Shown: positions 1 through 8,624, counted from the first letter of the stretch. The stretch is DNA of 42,442 nt from Hyphomicrobium sp. (GCF_020852195.1 NZ_JADZBI010000166.1:1-42442); one strand, 5' to 3'. Notes: generated by a model not told the origin, from the sequence alone. Program-made: numbers and translations.

Positions 1-762
1 GACGAGCCGCGCGAGCATGGTCGCGCCCGCCAGCAGGATGCCGCCTGCGAGAAGGCGTGCGCTTTCCGGATGATCGCGCGCCAGGCGGGAGAAGGAGAGC
101 GTGGTGGCGGTCGAGGAGGCGAGCCCGCCGGCGATCGCGGCAACGGCGATGCCCTTGCGGTCGCCGAGCACGCGCACGGCGATGTAGCCCGTGAAGGAGA
201 TGGTCGCGATCAGGATCGCGAGCAGCCAGATCTCCGCCGGGTTGAGGACGTTCCAGGGATCGACCGTCCGGTTGGGCAGGATCGGCAGCAGCAGGAACGT
301 CATGGCGAGCAGCATCAGCGCGCTGCGCATCTCGACCCAAGTCAGATTGCGCACCCAGCTATGCAGGGGGTCGCGCAGCGCGAGCAGGATGGCCATGGCG
401 ACGGCGGCAGCCACCGCCACCGTCTTGTTGCCGAGCGTGGCATAGGCGCCGAGCACGAAGGTGAGGATGCCGGCGACCACGCTCGTCGCGCTGAAGTTCT
501 TCTCGGCGGTGGCTTCAAGGAAACTGAAGGCGAGCAGCGCGCCGGTGTAGGCGACGAGCCCGGCGGCGAGCACGACCGGCGAGCTGACTGCGGATATCAG
601 CCCGCAGATGCCGCCGAGCAGTCCCGTGAGCGCGAACGTGCGCAGTCCGGCCGCCCGCTGGCGATCGGTATCCTCGCGCGTCTGCCATCCGCGCTCGAGG
701 CCGACCAGCAACCCGATAGCGAGTGCGACGGCGAGGCGGAGAAAGAGTTCTTGCTGATCCAT
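1..762 (-). CDS. MgtC/SapB-DUF4010 family membrane protein (C-terminus beyond window)
   Basis: I translated this frame by hand: 254 codons from an ATG at 762 to the window edge with no stop, so the C-terminus is missing. The N-terminus carries the MgtC signature: a hydrophobic helix followed by GLLVGLERGWQ near residues 18-28, then RTFALTGLLGG. Several hydrophobic helices follow, and the visible end (GLASSTATTLSFSRLAR) is characteristic of the DUF4010 half. Such MgtC-DUF4010 proteins are polytopic inner-membrane proteins of about 400 residues. Their function is poorly defined; MgtC itself is linked to Mg-limited growth and virulence. No strong Shine-Dalgarno sequence is visible. The gene stands alone, separated from the kinase operon by a palindromic repeat. 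Family call is solid; function is not. Confidence 0.85.
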   Translation of the reverse strand, partial: MDQQELFLRLAVALAIGLLVGLERGWQTREDTDRQRAAGLRTFALTGLLGGICGLISAVSSPVVLAAGLVAYTGALLAFSFLEATAEKNFSATSVVAGILTFVLGAYATLGNKTVAVAAAVAMAILLALRDPLHSWVRNLTWVEMRSALMLLAMTFLLLPILPNRTVDPWNVLNPAEIWLLAILIATISFTGYIAVRVLGDRKGIAVAAIAGGLASSTATTLSFSRLARDHPESARLLAGGILLAGATMLARLV

Positions 763-832
763 GCGCCAAGATCCATCGGCGGGGTTCAGATGGATTCCTT
801 AGCCTCTTTTCTTCGTTAATTGAAATGCGGCG

Positions 833-930
833 CCCCCTCACCTGTCGGCTCACTCCGTTCGCCGCCGACCTCTCCCCAACGGTGAAGGGGGTCGCGCCTC
901 CTTTACCTCTCCCCGATGGGGGTGAGGGGG
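833..930. repeat. Intergenic inverted-repeat element
   Basis: Perfect 10-bp arms (CCCCCTCACC at 833-842 and its complement at 921-930) enclose further CCTCTCCCC-type runs and their near complements. The element lies between two minus-strand genes. C-rich elements of this kind are dispersed intergenic repeats in many Hyphomicrobiales genomes. It could fold as a large stem-loop downstream of the kinase gene and act as an mRNA 3' end. Copy number elsewhere cannot be judged from this window. Confidence 0.6.
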
Positions 931-965
931 CACCACGGACGCAACGCAGCCAGGCGGATTCCGCG

Positions 966-2405
966 CTACAGCGGCACGGAGATGATGGCGCGTAGGCCGC
1001 CCATGGAGCTTTCGCCGAGCGTGATGTCGCCGCCGTGGCTCTTGACGATATCGCGCGCGATGGCGAGGCCGAGGCCGCTGTTGCCGTCGTCCTGGTTACG
1101 CGATCGGTCGATGCGGTAGAACGGCTTGAACACGTTGGCGCGCTCGGAGGGCGGGATGCCTGGCCCGTTGTCGTCCACCTCCACACGCAGCCACGAGCCT
1201 TCCGTCGCCGCACGGATCACGATCTGATCGCCGTAGCGCACCGCGTTCGAGACCAGGTTGGTGATTGCCCGCTTGAACGCCTGGCGCTTCAGCGGAAGGA
1301 TGATGTCGCCGCGCCGCCGCCTGAGCTTGAGCTCGATGGCCGTGCCGTACACCTGCGCCTCCTCGTGCACATCCTGCAGGAGCTCGGTGAGGTTGGTCAT
1401 GGTCGCTTCCTCGCCGCCGTCGCCGCGCGCGAACGCGAGGTAGTCTTCGAGCATATGCTGCATCTCGTCGACGTCGGCCTTGAGGGAAGCCACCTCCGGC
1501 CCTTCGCCCATGAACGCCAGCTCGAGCTTGAAGCGCGTGAGCACCGTCCTGAGATCGTGGCTGACGCCGGCCAGCATCGTCGTGCGCTGCTCGACGTGCT
1601 GGCGGATGCGGTTGCGCATCTCGATGAACGCCGCCGCCGCCTGCCGCACCTCGCGCGCGCCGCGCACCTGGAAGTCGTCCGGCACCGGCCGGCCCTTGCC
1701 GAAGGCGTCCGCGGCATCGGCGAGCCGCAGGATCGGCCGGATCTGGTTCCTGAGGAAGAGGATGGCGACGGTGAGCAGGATCACGCTTGATCCCACCATC
1801 CAGAGCAGGAAGATGTGCGAGTTGGAGGCATAGGTCTGCGTGCGCACGGCGAGGAAGCGCAGGATGGATTCCGTATGCTGCACGCGGATCTCGACGTGCC
1901 GCGACTGTCCGACGGTGTCGATCCAGAACGGCCGCTTGACCTGCCGCGAGATCTCCTTCGAGAGCGCTCGGTCGAGAAGGTCGAAGAACGGCTTCTGCCG
2001 TGCCTGGGGCAGGTCGCCGGGCGGCAGGATCTGCATCGAGAGGTTGAGCCGTTCGCGCGCGATGCGGATGATCTCGTCATACTCGGAGGCCTCCGCCTTG
2101 TCGTAGAAGTCGATCAGTGCGGCGATGTCGCGCGCCGTCGTCTCCGAGAGGCGCCGCGTCACGTTCTGCCAGTGGCGCTCCATGAACACGAAGGCGATCA
2201 CGCCTTCGAGCACGACGATCGGCGCGATGATGATGATGAGCGCGCGGGCATAGAGGCCCTTGGGCATCGACTCGGCGAGCAGGCCGAGGAAGCTCTTGTG
2301 CAGCGCCTTGATCCGCTCGACGACCGGCGCCGACACCTCCACGAACGACCGGAACGCCCGTCCGGCGCGGCCCGAGGCATTCGTGAATGGGCCGAGGAGA
2401 TCCAC
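966..2405 (-). CDS. EnvZ-type sensor histidine kinase (HAMP-HisKA-HATPase)
   Basis: About 479 residues from a GTG at 2405, four bases after the stop of the response-regulator gene. An ATG at 2267 would remove 46 residues, but related rhizobial kinases carry a similar N-terminal extension before the PKGLYARAL motif. Order: first membrane helix (IIIIAPIVVLEGVIAF), periplasmic sensor segment of about 110 residues, second helix, HAMP linker, dimerisation domain with the phospho-acceptor His in VSHDLRT (His283 from the GTG), then the ATPase with N box NLVSNAVRYGD, G1 DNGPGIP and G2 NSGLGLA. It autophosphorylates and should signal to the OmpR-type regulator encoded just upstream. The signal is unknown; EnvZ-like kinases often sense osmolarity or envelope state. 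Confidence 0.92.
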   Translation of the reverse strand: MDLLGPFTNASGRAGRAFRSFVEVSAPVVERIKALHKSFLGLLAESMPKGLYARALIIIIAPIVVLEGVIAFVFMERHWQNVTRRLSETTARDIAALIDFYDKAEASEYDEIIRIARERLNLSMQILPPGDLPQARQKPFFDLLDRALSKEISRQVKRPFWIDTVGQSRHVEIRVQHTESILRFLAVRTQTYASNSHIFLLWMVGSSVILLTVAILFLRNQIRPILRLADAADAFGKGRPVPDDFQVRGAREVRQAAAAFIEMRNRIRQHVEQRTTMLAGVSHDLRTVLTRFKLELAFMGEGPEVASLKADVDEMQHMLEDYLAFARGDGGEEATMTNLTELLQDVHEEAQVYGTAIELKLRRRRGDIILPLKRQAFKRAITNLVSNAVRYGDQIVIRAATEGSWLRVEVDDNGPGIPPSERANVFKPFYRIDRSRNQDDGNSGLGLAIARDIVKSHGGDITLGESSMGGLRAIISVPL

Positions 2406-2409
2406 GGGC

Positions 2410-3135
2410 TCAGTCTGTGTAAAGGATGTAACCCTTGCCGCGCACGGTCTGCAGGTAGACCGGGTTGGAGGGATCGGTTTCGATTTTGCGGCGCAGCCGG
2501 TTGATCTGCACGTCGATGGCACGGTCGTTTCCGGGCGTCTCGTCGGTGGAAAGCTCGTACCTCTGGATCGGCACCCCCGGCTTCTGCGCGAACTGGCGCA
2601 GGAGATCGCGCTCGCGCTCGGTGAGCTTGATGGTCTCGTTGTTGCGGCGCAGCTCTCCGCGCGCGATGTGGAACACGAGCGTTCCCATGCGGATCTCGTC
2701 GGACTGCGCCACCGCGCCGGGCTGGCCCGTCTGCCCGCGCCGCAGGATGTTGCGCAGCCGCAGCAGGAGCTCGCGCGGCTCGAACGGCTTCGGCACATAG
2801 TCGTCGACGCCCGCCTCGAGGCCCTCGATGCGCTGCTCGGGCTCGGCGCGCGCCGTCAGCATGCAGATCGGGATGTCGCGATGGCGCTTGATCTCGCGTG
2901 CGAGCTCGAGCCCGCTGATCCCCGGCATCATCACGTCGAGCAACACGATGTCGAAGTCGAGCCCCCTGAGCGAGGCCTGCGCCATCTCGGCGTCCCCCGC
3001 CGTCGTCACGCGGAAGCCCTGCGAATAGAGATAGCGTGCGAGCAGGTCGCGGATCTTCTGGTCGTCGTCCACGATCAGCACGTGGGGCGCATCGTCGGGC
3101 AGCGGCTCTGCCCGTTGGCCGGCTAAAGAGGTCAT
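2410..3135 (-). CDS. OmpR-family response regulator
   Basis: 241 residues. An N-terminal receiver domain (about residues 17-132) has the acidic pocket VDDD (23-25), phospho-acceptor Asp67 in LLDVMMPG, the conserved Thr in MLTAR and Lys in VPKPF. A winged-helix DNA-binding domain follows (about 150-240) with LTERERDLL and the recognition segment RAIDVQINRLRRKIE, ending RGKGYIL as in OmpR/PhoB proteins. The ATG overlaps the stop of the upstream MarR gene as ATGA, so translation is probably coupled. The kinase gene starts 4 bases downstream. Targets cannot be read from the sequence. Confidence 0.95.
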   Translation of the reverse strand: MTSLAGQRAEPLPDDAPHVLIVDDDQKIRDLLARYLYSQGFRVTTAGDAEMAQASLRGLDFDIVLLDVMMPGISGLELAREIKRHRDIPICMLTARAEPEQRIEGLEAGVDDYVPKPFEPRELLLRLRNILRRGQTGQPGAVAQSDEIRMGTLVFHIARGELRRNNETIKLTERERDLLRQFAQKPGVPIQRYELSTDETPGNDRAIDVQINRLRRKIETDPSNPVYLQTVRGKGYILYTD

Positions 3136-3731
3136 GAGCGGTCCTCCTCGCTGATCTTATCCCTGGGTTGCAGCACGCGGACCAAGCTTTCCACTTGCGC
3201 GCGATCCTCCTCCGAGATCATGGCAAGCAGGAACCGCTTTGTCGCCGCCTCCGCCTCCGGTCCCGCGGCTGCCAGCGCCGCCTCCAGGCGCTTCACCTGC
3301 AGCGCCGTCAGCCGCTCGGCAAGCCGCGCTCCCTTGAGCGTCGCGTACAGCAGCCGCTCGCGGCGATCTTCCGCCCCCGCCCGCTGCGCGATGAAGCCCT
3401 CGCCGATGAGCTGCTTCAGCACGCGCGCCAGGGACTGCTTGGTGATCTTCAGGATCTCGAGAAGGTTGGCAACTCTGAGGCCGGGGTTGCGGTGCACGAA
3501 ATGCAGCACCCGATGGTGCGCGCGGCCGAACCCGTATTGGGCGAGCACGGCATCTGGATCGCCGGTGAAATCGCGGTAGGCGAAGAACAGAAGCTCGACA
3601 TGCGTGATGAGATCGGCGCGCTCCGCGCCCTGCTCCGCTTCGTCCTCGCTGCCGTCGCGCCGGGAGCCGTTGCGGCGGACCGCAGTGGGGTCTCGAGTTA
3701 TGTCAGCCATGTTGACATATTTGAAGGCCAT
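3132..3731 (-). CDS. MarR-family transcriptional regulator
   Basis: 199 residues from the ATG at 3731, chosen because AGGAG sits 5 bases upstream. An ATG at 3710 (MADITRD) is a poorer candidate. The winged-helix region runs from about residue 60 to 150: the segment RVLHFVHRNPGLRVANLLEILKITKQSLARVLKQL is the helix-turn-helix, and the following GFIAQ...DRRERLLYATLKG is the wing. This arrangement is typical of MarR. It heads an operon with the OmpR-type regulator (ATGA overlap) and the kinase, and is divergent from the aminotransferase gene with 80 bp between starts. A perfect inverted repeat overlaps its start region, suggesting autoregulation. The ligand is unknown. Confidence 0.9.
   Translation of the reverse strand: MAFKYVNMADITRDPTAVRRNGSRRDGSEDEAEQGAERADLITHVELLFFAYRDFTGDPDAVLAQYGFGRAHHRVLHFVHRNPGLRVANLLEILKITKQSLARVLKQLIGEGFIAQRAGAEDRRERLLYATLKGARLAERLTALQVKRLEAALAAAGPEAEAATKRFLLAMISEEDRAQVESLVRVLQPRDKISEEDRS
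3699..3719. promoter_or_regulatory. Candidate MarR operator: perfect 7-bp inverted repeat
   Basis: TATGTCA (3699-3705) and TGACATA (3713-3719) are exact inverted repeats separated by 7 bases, giving a 14-bp centre-to-centre distance. That geometry suits a dimeric MarR protein. The site lies just inside the start of the marR reading frame, so a bound dimer could block elongation from the marR promoter or affect the divergent aminotransferase promoter. The inverted repeat is seen directly; the role is inferred. Confidence 0.5.
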
Positions 3732-3811
3732 TGATACTCCTGGCAAGTTATTTTCATCGACGGATGGACCCGTTGCCGCGCCCGGGATACGGAGCCGAAT
3801 AGGACCTCACC

Positions 3812-4708
3812 ATGGCTGAGATCGTTCCTTATCACGATCGCGACGGTTTCATCTGGATGGATGGCAAACTCGTCCCCTGGCGCGAGGCGGATATCCATAT
3901 CCTGACACATGCGCTGCACTACGGCAGCGCCGTGTTCGAGGGCGAGCGGGCCTACGGCGGCGAGATCTTCAAGCTGACTGAGCACTCCGAGCGCCTCGTC
4001 GAGAGCGCGCGCATTCTGGAGTTTGAGATCACGCAGAGCGTGGCCGAGATCGATCAGGCATGCCGCGACGTGGTTGCGGCCAATAAGCTCACCGATTGCT
4101 ACGTCCGCCCGATCGCCTGGCGTGGCAGCGAGCAGATGGGCGTCTCCGCCCAGCTCACCAAGATTCACCTGGCCATCGCCGCCTGGGACTGGGGCTCCTA
4201 TTTCCCCATGGAGCAGCGGCTCAAGGGCATTCGTATCGGCTTTGCGAAGTACCGTCGTCCGGACCCTGCCACGGCGCCGACCAAGGCCAAGGCCGCCGGC
4301 CTCTACATGATCTGCACCGTCGAGAAGCACCGCGCCGAGCGCGCGGGCTACGCCGACGCGTTGATGCTGGACTGGCGCGGGCGCGTCGCCGAGTGCACGG
4401 GTGCCAACATCTTCCTGGTCAAGGACGGTGTGCTGCATACGCCGGAGCCGGACTGCTTCCTCGACGGTATCACGCGCCGCACGGTTATCGCGCTCGCGAA
4501 GAAGCGCGGGCTGGAGGTTCGCGAGCGCGCCATCGTGCCGGACGAGCTGGGCTCGTTCTCGGAATGCTTCATCACCGGCACCGCGGCCGAGGTGACGCCG
4601 GTCTCGGAGATCGGCGATTTCAGGTACAAGCCGGGCCAGATCTCCGAGACATTGCTCAACGACTACATGGCGCTTGTACAACCCGACAAGAAGCTTGCCG
4701 CCGAGTAG
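3812..4708 (+). CDS. ilvE: Branched-chain-amino-acid aminotransferase
   Basis: 298 residues, the usual length for class IV (fold type IV) PLP aminotransferases. It transfers the amino group between Leu/Ile/Val and 2-oxoglutarate, the last step of branched-chain amino acid synthesis. The PLP lysine is Lys160 in KAKAAGLY. The family signatures HALHYGSAVFEGER (33-46), YVRPIAWRG (97-105), DALMLDWRGRVAECTGANIF and FITGTAAEVTPV are all present. A TAGGA motif sits 8 bases before the ATG. A D-amino-acid or 4-amino-4-deoxychorismate role is less likely given the IlvE-like motifs. It is divergent from the MarR operon and may share its operator region. Confidence 0.93.
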   Translation: MAEIVPYHDRDGFIWMDGKLVPWREADIHILTHALHYGSAVFEGERAYGGEIFKLTEHSERLVESARILEFEITQSVAEIDQACRDVVAANKLTDCYVRPIAWRGSEQMGVSAQLTKIHLAIAAWDWGSYFPMEQRLKGIRIGFAKYRRPDPATAPTKAKAAGLYMICTVEKHRAERAGYADALMLDWRGRVAECTGANIFLVKDGVLHTPEPDCFLDGITRRTVIALAKKRGLEVRERAIVPDELGSFSECFITGTAAEVTPVSEIGDFRYKPGQISETLLNDYMALVQPDKKLAAE

Positions 4709-4828
4709 GCAAGCGCAGCGGGGCGTTTAACAGCTTTTTAGCCAACAACTCAGAACGGCATTCGAAGCATCAAAGATTGCTGATCCCGAGGAGTTATTTT
4801 CTTCTCGAAATCAGCGACTGGTGCCGCC

Positions 4829-6115
4829 ATGCCGACACAATCGTTCATCCGCTCCGTAGTCAGCGCCCGTGCGAGCCGCATCGCACTGGCCGTCCTTCTC
4901 ATTGCCTTGGGGCTTTGGGCTTTCGCGCCGTTCGCCGCCTATCGCGTCTCCTCTTCGGCCTTCATCAACTCGGAGGTCATGCGTATCACGGCGCCCATTC
5001 CGGGCTATCTGTCCGCCGAGCTGCCCCACAAGGGCCAGTACATCGCCGAGCCCGAGCAGCTGACGCTGATCAAGTCGTATGCCGCCGACCGTCAGCGGCT
5101 GCTCGAGATGGAAGGCCAGCAGGCGGCCGCGAAGGATCGCGCCGAGTTCGCCAGGAAGCAGCTCGCCGAGATCGCCGCCCTCGACGCGGAGCTGGAGCAG
5201 CGCATGCAGGCCTACCGCGACGGCATGCTCGCCCGCATCAGCCAGGAGATCGCCGAGGCCGATGCGGAGAAGACCGGCTGCTTTGCCGAGATGAGCCATC
5301 GCCGGGACATCGGATCGAAGCTGCAGGGCCTCGCCGACACGGGGGCCACCTCGCAGATCAAATCCGCCGAGGCTCTGGCCCGCCAGGAGGAGACCATGAC
5401 GCGCTGCAAGATGGCCTCGGCGCGGCTTGAAAGGCTGAAGGCCGAGCTCGGCGCCATGAAGAACGGCGTCTTCTTGCGCGATTCCGCCAACGACGTGCCC
5501 TACACGCAGCAGCAGCGCGAGCGGCTGTTCCTCCGTCGCCAGGATCTCGAGCGGGAGGTGAACGAGAACGGCACACGCGCCACCCAGCTTGCCGCCGACA
5601 TCGGCGAGGAAAGGAGCCGCGTCGAGCACCTTGGAAAATACGACGTGACGTTGCCGGCGGACACCGTGGTGTGGTCCGTGTCCGCGAGCCCGGGGTCGGT
5701 CGTCGTGCAGGGACAGGCCGTGCTCGACCTGACCGATTGCAAGAACCGCTTCGTCGCCGTGCAGCTTCCGGAGCGCGAGTTCGAAAGCATCAAGCCCGGA
5801 GATCCCGCCTCCGTGCGTCTGATCGGCAGCGGCGAGCGCCGCGAAGGCCTCGTGCGCCGGGTCATGGGCTCGGCCGCGCGGGGCGACGACCGCCTCTTTG
5901 CCGCGCAGGTTCCCGTGGCCACCAGCGGCAACGTGACCGTCGAGGTCAGCCTGCCTCCCGACAAGGCACCCGATGACAAGAACTATTGCGACATCGGCCG
6001 CCTCGCCGAGGTGCGCTTCCCGCGCAAGGCGCCGGCCTTCGTGGAGAACCTGGGCAAACTGTTCCAGCCGATCCTTGCGGTCTTCACGCCTGTCGTGAAC
6101 GTCGCGGAGAACTGA
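4829..6115 (+). CDS. HlyD-like membrane fusion protein of glucan synthesis/export (BgsB/Alg44-like)
   Basis: 428 residues. One membrane helix near residues 16-38 anchors it in the inner membrane. It is followed by a biotinyl-lipoyl-like half motif (ITAPIPGYL), a long Ala/Glu/Arg-rich coiled coil (about 80-270), and a second beta-barrel segment (VWSVSASPGSVVVQGQAVLDL ... RLIGSGERREGLVRRV). This is the architecture of HlyD/EmrA-type adaptors. Its stop is followed after one base by the GTG of the glucan synthase, so the two are co-translated. In rhizobia the same pairing, BgsB with BgsA, is needed for mixed-linkage beta-glucan production; alginate Alg44/Alg8 is comparable. I infer that this protein carries the polymer across the periplasm. 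A 120-bp gap precedes it and no strong ribosome site is visible. Confidence 0.8.
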   Translation: MPTQSFIRSVVSARASRIALAVLLIALGLWAFAPFAAYRVSSSAFINSEVMRITAPIPGYLSAELPHKGQYIAEPEQLTLIKSYAADRQRLLEMEGQQAAAKDRAEFARKQLAEIAALDAELEQRMQAYRDGMLARISQEIAEADAEKTGCFAEMSHRRDIGSKLQGLADTGATSQIKSAEALARQEETMTRCKMASARLERLKAELGAMKNGVFLRDSANDVPYTQQQRERLFLRRQDLEREVNENGTRATQLAADIGEERSRVEHLGKYDVTLPADTVVWSVSASPGSVVVQGQAVLDLTDCKNRFVAVQLPEREFESIKPGDPASVRLIGSGERREGLVRRVMGSAARGDDRLFAAQVPVATSGNVTVEVSLPPDKAPDDKNYCDIGRLAEVRFPRKAPAFVENLGKLFQPILAVFTPVVNVAEN

Positions 6116-6116
6116 G

Positions 6117-8243
6117 GTGCAGTTCGACGCGCCGGTTCTGGAAGTCCTGGCGCCGCTGCTCATGGTCGTGGGCGCGGTCTATGTGCTGGGGCCTCTCCTC
6201 GACATCAGGCGGAGCTCGGCGAGGCTCCTGATCTTCGGCTTCGTGTGGCTCATCGTGGCGCGCTATCTCATCTGGCGCGTAACGGTCACGGTTCTTCCGG
6301 CATCCGGCACCTGGTACGAGGTGGCGTGGATATGGCTGTGCTTCGCCATCGAGATGTTCGCGCTCTTCGATGCGTTGATCCTCTACCTCTGCTTCCTGCG
6401 CACGAGCGATCGGCGCGACGAGGCCGATGCGCATGAGGCGCGGTTGCGCGGCGAGGCCCCGGAGCAGCTTCCCTCCGTCGACGTCTACATCCCGACCTAC
6501 TCGGAGCCGCTCGAGGTCCTTGAGAAGACCATCACGGGCGCTCTTTGCCTCGACTATCCGGACTTCGCGGTCTGGGTGCTCGACGACGGCAAGCGCCCGT
6601 GGCTCAAGGCCTACTGCGAGGAGAAGGGCGTGGGCTACATCACGCGGCCCGACAATGCGCACGCCAAGGCCGGCAACATCAACCACGCGCTGACCAAGAC
6701 GGACGGCCAATACGTGGCCCTCTTCGATGCGGATTTCGTCGTCCAGCGCGATTTTCTCATGCGCACGATGGGCTTCTTCGCCGATCCGGGCATCGGCATC
6801 GTCCAGGTCCCGCACACGTTCTACAATGCCGATCCGCTGCAGACGAACCTTGCCGTTCGCAAGACCATCCCTGACGACCAGCGCTTCTTCTTCGAGGCTA
6901 TCATGCCGAGCCGGGACGGCTGGGACGCCGCCTTCTGCTGCGGATCGAACTCCGTCACGCGCCGCGAGGCGCTGCGCGCCATCGGCGACAAGCTGCCCAC
7001 CGAGTCCCTGACCGAGGACATGCTGCTCAGCCTCAAGCTCCTCCGCGCGGGCTATCTGACGCGTTACTTGAACGAGCGCCTTGCGTTCGGCCTCGCCCCC
7101 GAAGGGCTGCGGGCGTTCTTCATCCAGCGCAGCCGCTGGGCGCGCGGCGCCATGCAGATCCTGTTCCTGCGCGCCGGCCCGCTCGGCCCGGGGCTCTCGC
7201 TGATGCAGCGTCTGCTGTTCCTGCCGACGCATTGGCTGTCGCAAAGCCTCAGCATGGTCTTTGGCCTCATGGTGCCCATCGTCTTCATGTGGACCGGCGT
7301 ACTCCCCATGGTCAACGTGACGATCGAATCCGTGCTGGTCCATCTGCTTCCGATGATCCTCGCGGTCGTCGGCGGCATATGCCTTTACGCGCCGCAGCAG
7401 TATTTCCCGCTCGCCTCGCAGGTGCTCGGAGTTTTCCAGAGCTTCAGGCTGTTGCCCACGCTGCTCGTGACACTGGCCAAACCCTTCGGGCATACCTTCA
7501 AGGTCACGCCGAAAGGCGGCGCCGCAGGATCGGCCGGGTACGACTCGACGGTCTTCTGGATTGCCGCCGGGCTCATGGTGGCGACCATGGCCGGCATCCT
7601 CGTGAACCTCGTGCCCGAATGGCGCATAGTCCAGCAGGACGCGCTGCTATCCGTCGTGGCGACATGGGGCGCCTACAACATCCTGCTCCTCTTTCTCGCC
7701 TGCATGCTCTCGCTGCAGGGCGCAGTCTGGCGCGGCGAGGAGCGGTTCGAGGTCACCGACCCGGTCTGGATCATGGCGTCCGGCCACGAGGGTGGCCTCG
7801 GCCGACTGACGGACATCTCGCTGACGGGCGCCAGCGTGGCAACGGACATCACCTCGGCTGAAGCTCCCGACGAGCCGATCAGGCTCTTCGTTCCGGAGGT
7901 GGGCGCGCTGCCGGGCCGCATCGTGCGACGCATGCCGGGGCGGATCGGTGTCGCCTTCGATCCCGTCACGGGGATCGAGCGCGACCTTCTCATCCGTAAG
8001 CTCTTCACGTCCAAGAGACCGGAGATGACGGCGGACGTATCGGCGTGGTCTGTCACAGGCGAGATGGTAAGGAGCATCTGGGCGACGCCCTCGGCCGCCA
8101 CGCGCCGTGGAGCGGACCGCGCACCGGATTCGCTTCGAGCGACACCCGAGGAGAAGCTGCCGGCCCGGAGCCTTGTCGTGCCGCCGCGCAGCGAACGGCA
8201 TGGCTGGGACCAACTCGTTACGGAACGCCGAGCCATTGGTTAA
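6117..8243 (+). CDS. Processive family-2 beta-glucan/cellulose synthase with PilZ domain
   Basis: 708 residues from a GTG one base after the previous stop. N-terminal helices are followed by a cytosolic GT2 domain with the complete processive D,D,D,QxxRW set: Asp156/157 (VLDDGKRP), Asp204-x-Asp206 (FDADF), Asp301 (TED) and Gln337-RSRW. More membrane helices follow, then a PilZ domain with Arg539-x3-Arg543 (RGEER) and Asp566-x-Ser568-x2-Gly571 (DISLTG), the c-di-GMP ligands. It should polymerise UDP-glucose when c-di-GMP is high. No bcsB, bcsC or bcsZ is adjacent and the partner is HlyD-like, so the product may be a mixed-linkage glucan rather than plain cellulose. The C-terminal 60 residues are charged and unconserved. 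Confidence 0.88.
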   Translation: MQFDAPVLEVLAPLLMVVGAVYVLGPLLDIRRSSARLLIFGFVWLIVARYLIWRVTVTVLPASGTWYEVAWIWLCFAIEMFALFDALILYLCFLRTSDRRDEADAHEARLRGEAPEQLPSVDVYIPTYSEPLEVLEKTITGALCLDYPDFAVWVLDDGKRPWLKAYCEEKGVGYITRPDNAHAKAGNINHALTKTDGQYVALFDADFVVQRDFLMRTMGFFADPGIGIVQVPHTFYNADPLQTNLAVRKTIPDDQRFFFEAIMPSRDGWDAAFCCGSNSVTRREALRAIGDKLPTESLTEDMLLSLKLLRAGYLTRYLNERLAFGLAPEGLRAFFIQRSRWARGAMQILFLRAGPLGPGLSLMQRLLFLPTHWLSQSLSMVFGLMVPIVFMWTGVLPMVNVTIESVLVHLLPMILAVVGGICLYAPQQYFPLASQVLGVFQSFRLLPTLLVTLAKPFGHTFKVTPKGGAAGSAGYDSTVFWIAAGLMVATMAGILVNLVPEWRIVQQDALLSVVATWGAYNILLLFLACMLSLQGAVWRGEERFEVTDPVWIMASGHEGGLGRLTDISLTGASVATDITSAEAPDEPIRLFVPEVGALPGRIVRRMPGRIGVAFDPVTGIERDLLIRKLFTSKRPEMTADVSAWSVTGEMVRSIWATPSAATRRGADRAPDSLRATPEEKLPARSLVVPPRSERHGWDQLVTERRAIG

Positions 8244-8339
8244 CCGCCGCCATGCTCTTGTTTACTCCGATCTCTCGTTGCACCGGGCCGAAAGGTGGCA
8301 GAAAATCGACGATGTGGATGCAGCCACGAGGTCCGAGCC

Positions 8340-8624
8340 ATGACACCTCTGCGCAAAGCCACCATCAGTGCCGCCGGTCTGGCGCTGGTTCTGAGCGCGG
8401 CCGTAATGACGTCCGCCACCGGCTTCGCCCAGGAAGGCCCCGGCGGATCGATCAATCCCGGCCGGGACTGCCAGACCATCGTCACCTGCCGCTTCACCAA
8501 AGGCGGCAGCTACCGCGGCTGCCTTTCGTCCTATAGCTGCCGCGTCTGCCGCTTCGAGGCATCGAGCTGCGTGATCGGCGGCACGCGCAGGCGCTGCCAC
8601 AAGTCCGTTTGCACCTGGGGCTAG
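8340..8624 (+). CDS. Small secreted Cys-rich protein, function unknown
   Basis: 94 residues from the ATG at 8340. A typical Sec signal peptide ends near residue 33 (ATGFAQ), leaving a mature peptide of about 60 residues with eight cysteines, probably four disulphides. The mature part is basic and rich in Gly, Ser and Arg. The even cysteine count and export suggest a disulphide-stabilised periplasmic or extracellular peptide. I do not recognise the family. It lies 96 bp after the glucan synthase on the same strand, so it could be co-transcribed. A GAGG motif sits about 9 bases upstream. Confidence 0.6.
   Translation: MTPLRKATISAAGLALVLSAAVMTSATGFAQEGPGGSINPGRDCQTIVTCRFTKGGSYRGCLSSYSCRVCRFEASSCVIGGTRRRCHKSVCTWG

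Noticed and set aside
2267-2405. ATG at 2267 as kinase start
   Set aside because: The GTG at 2405 immediately follows the regulator stop and restores the N-terminal extension seen in related kinases. The ATG remains possible.
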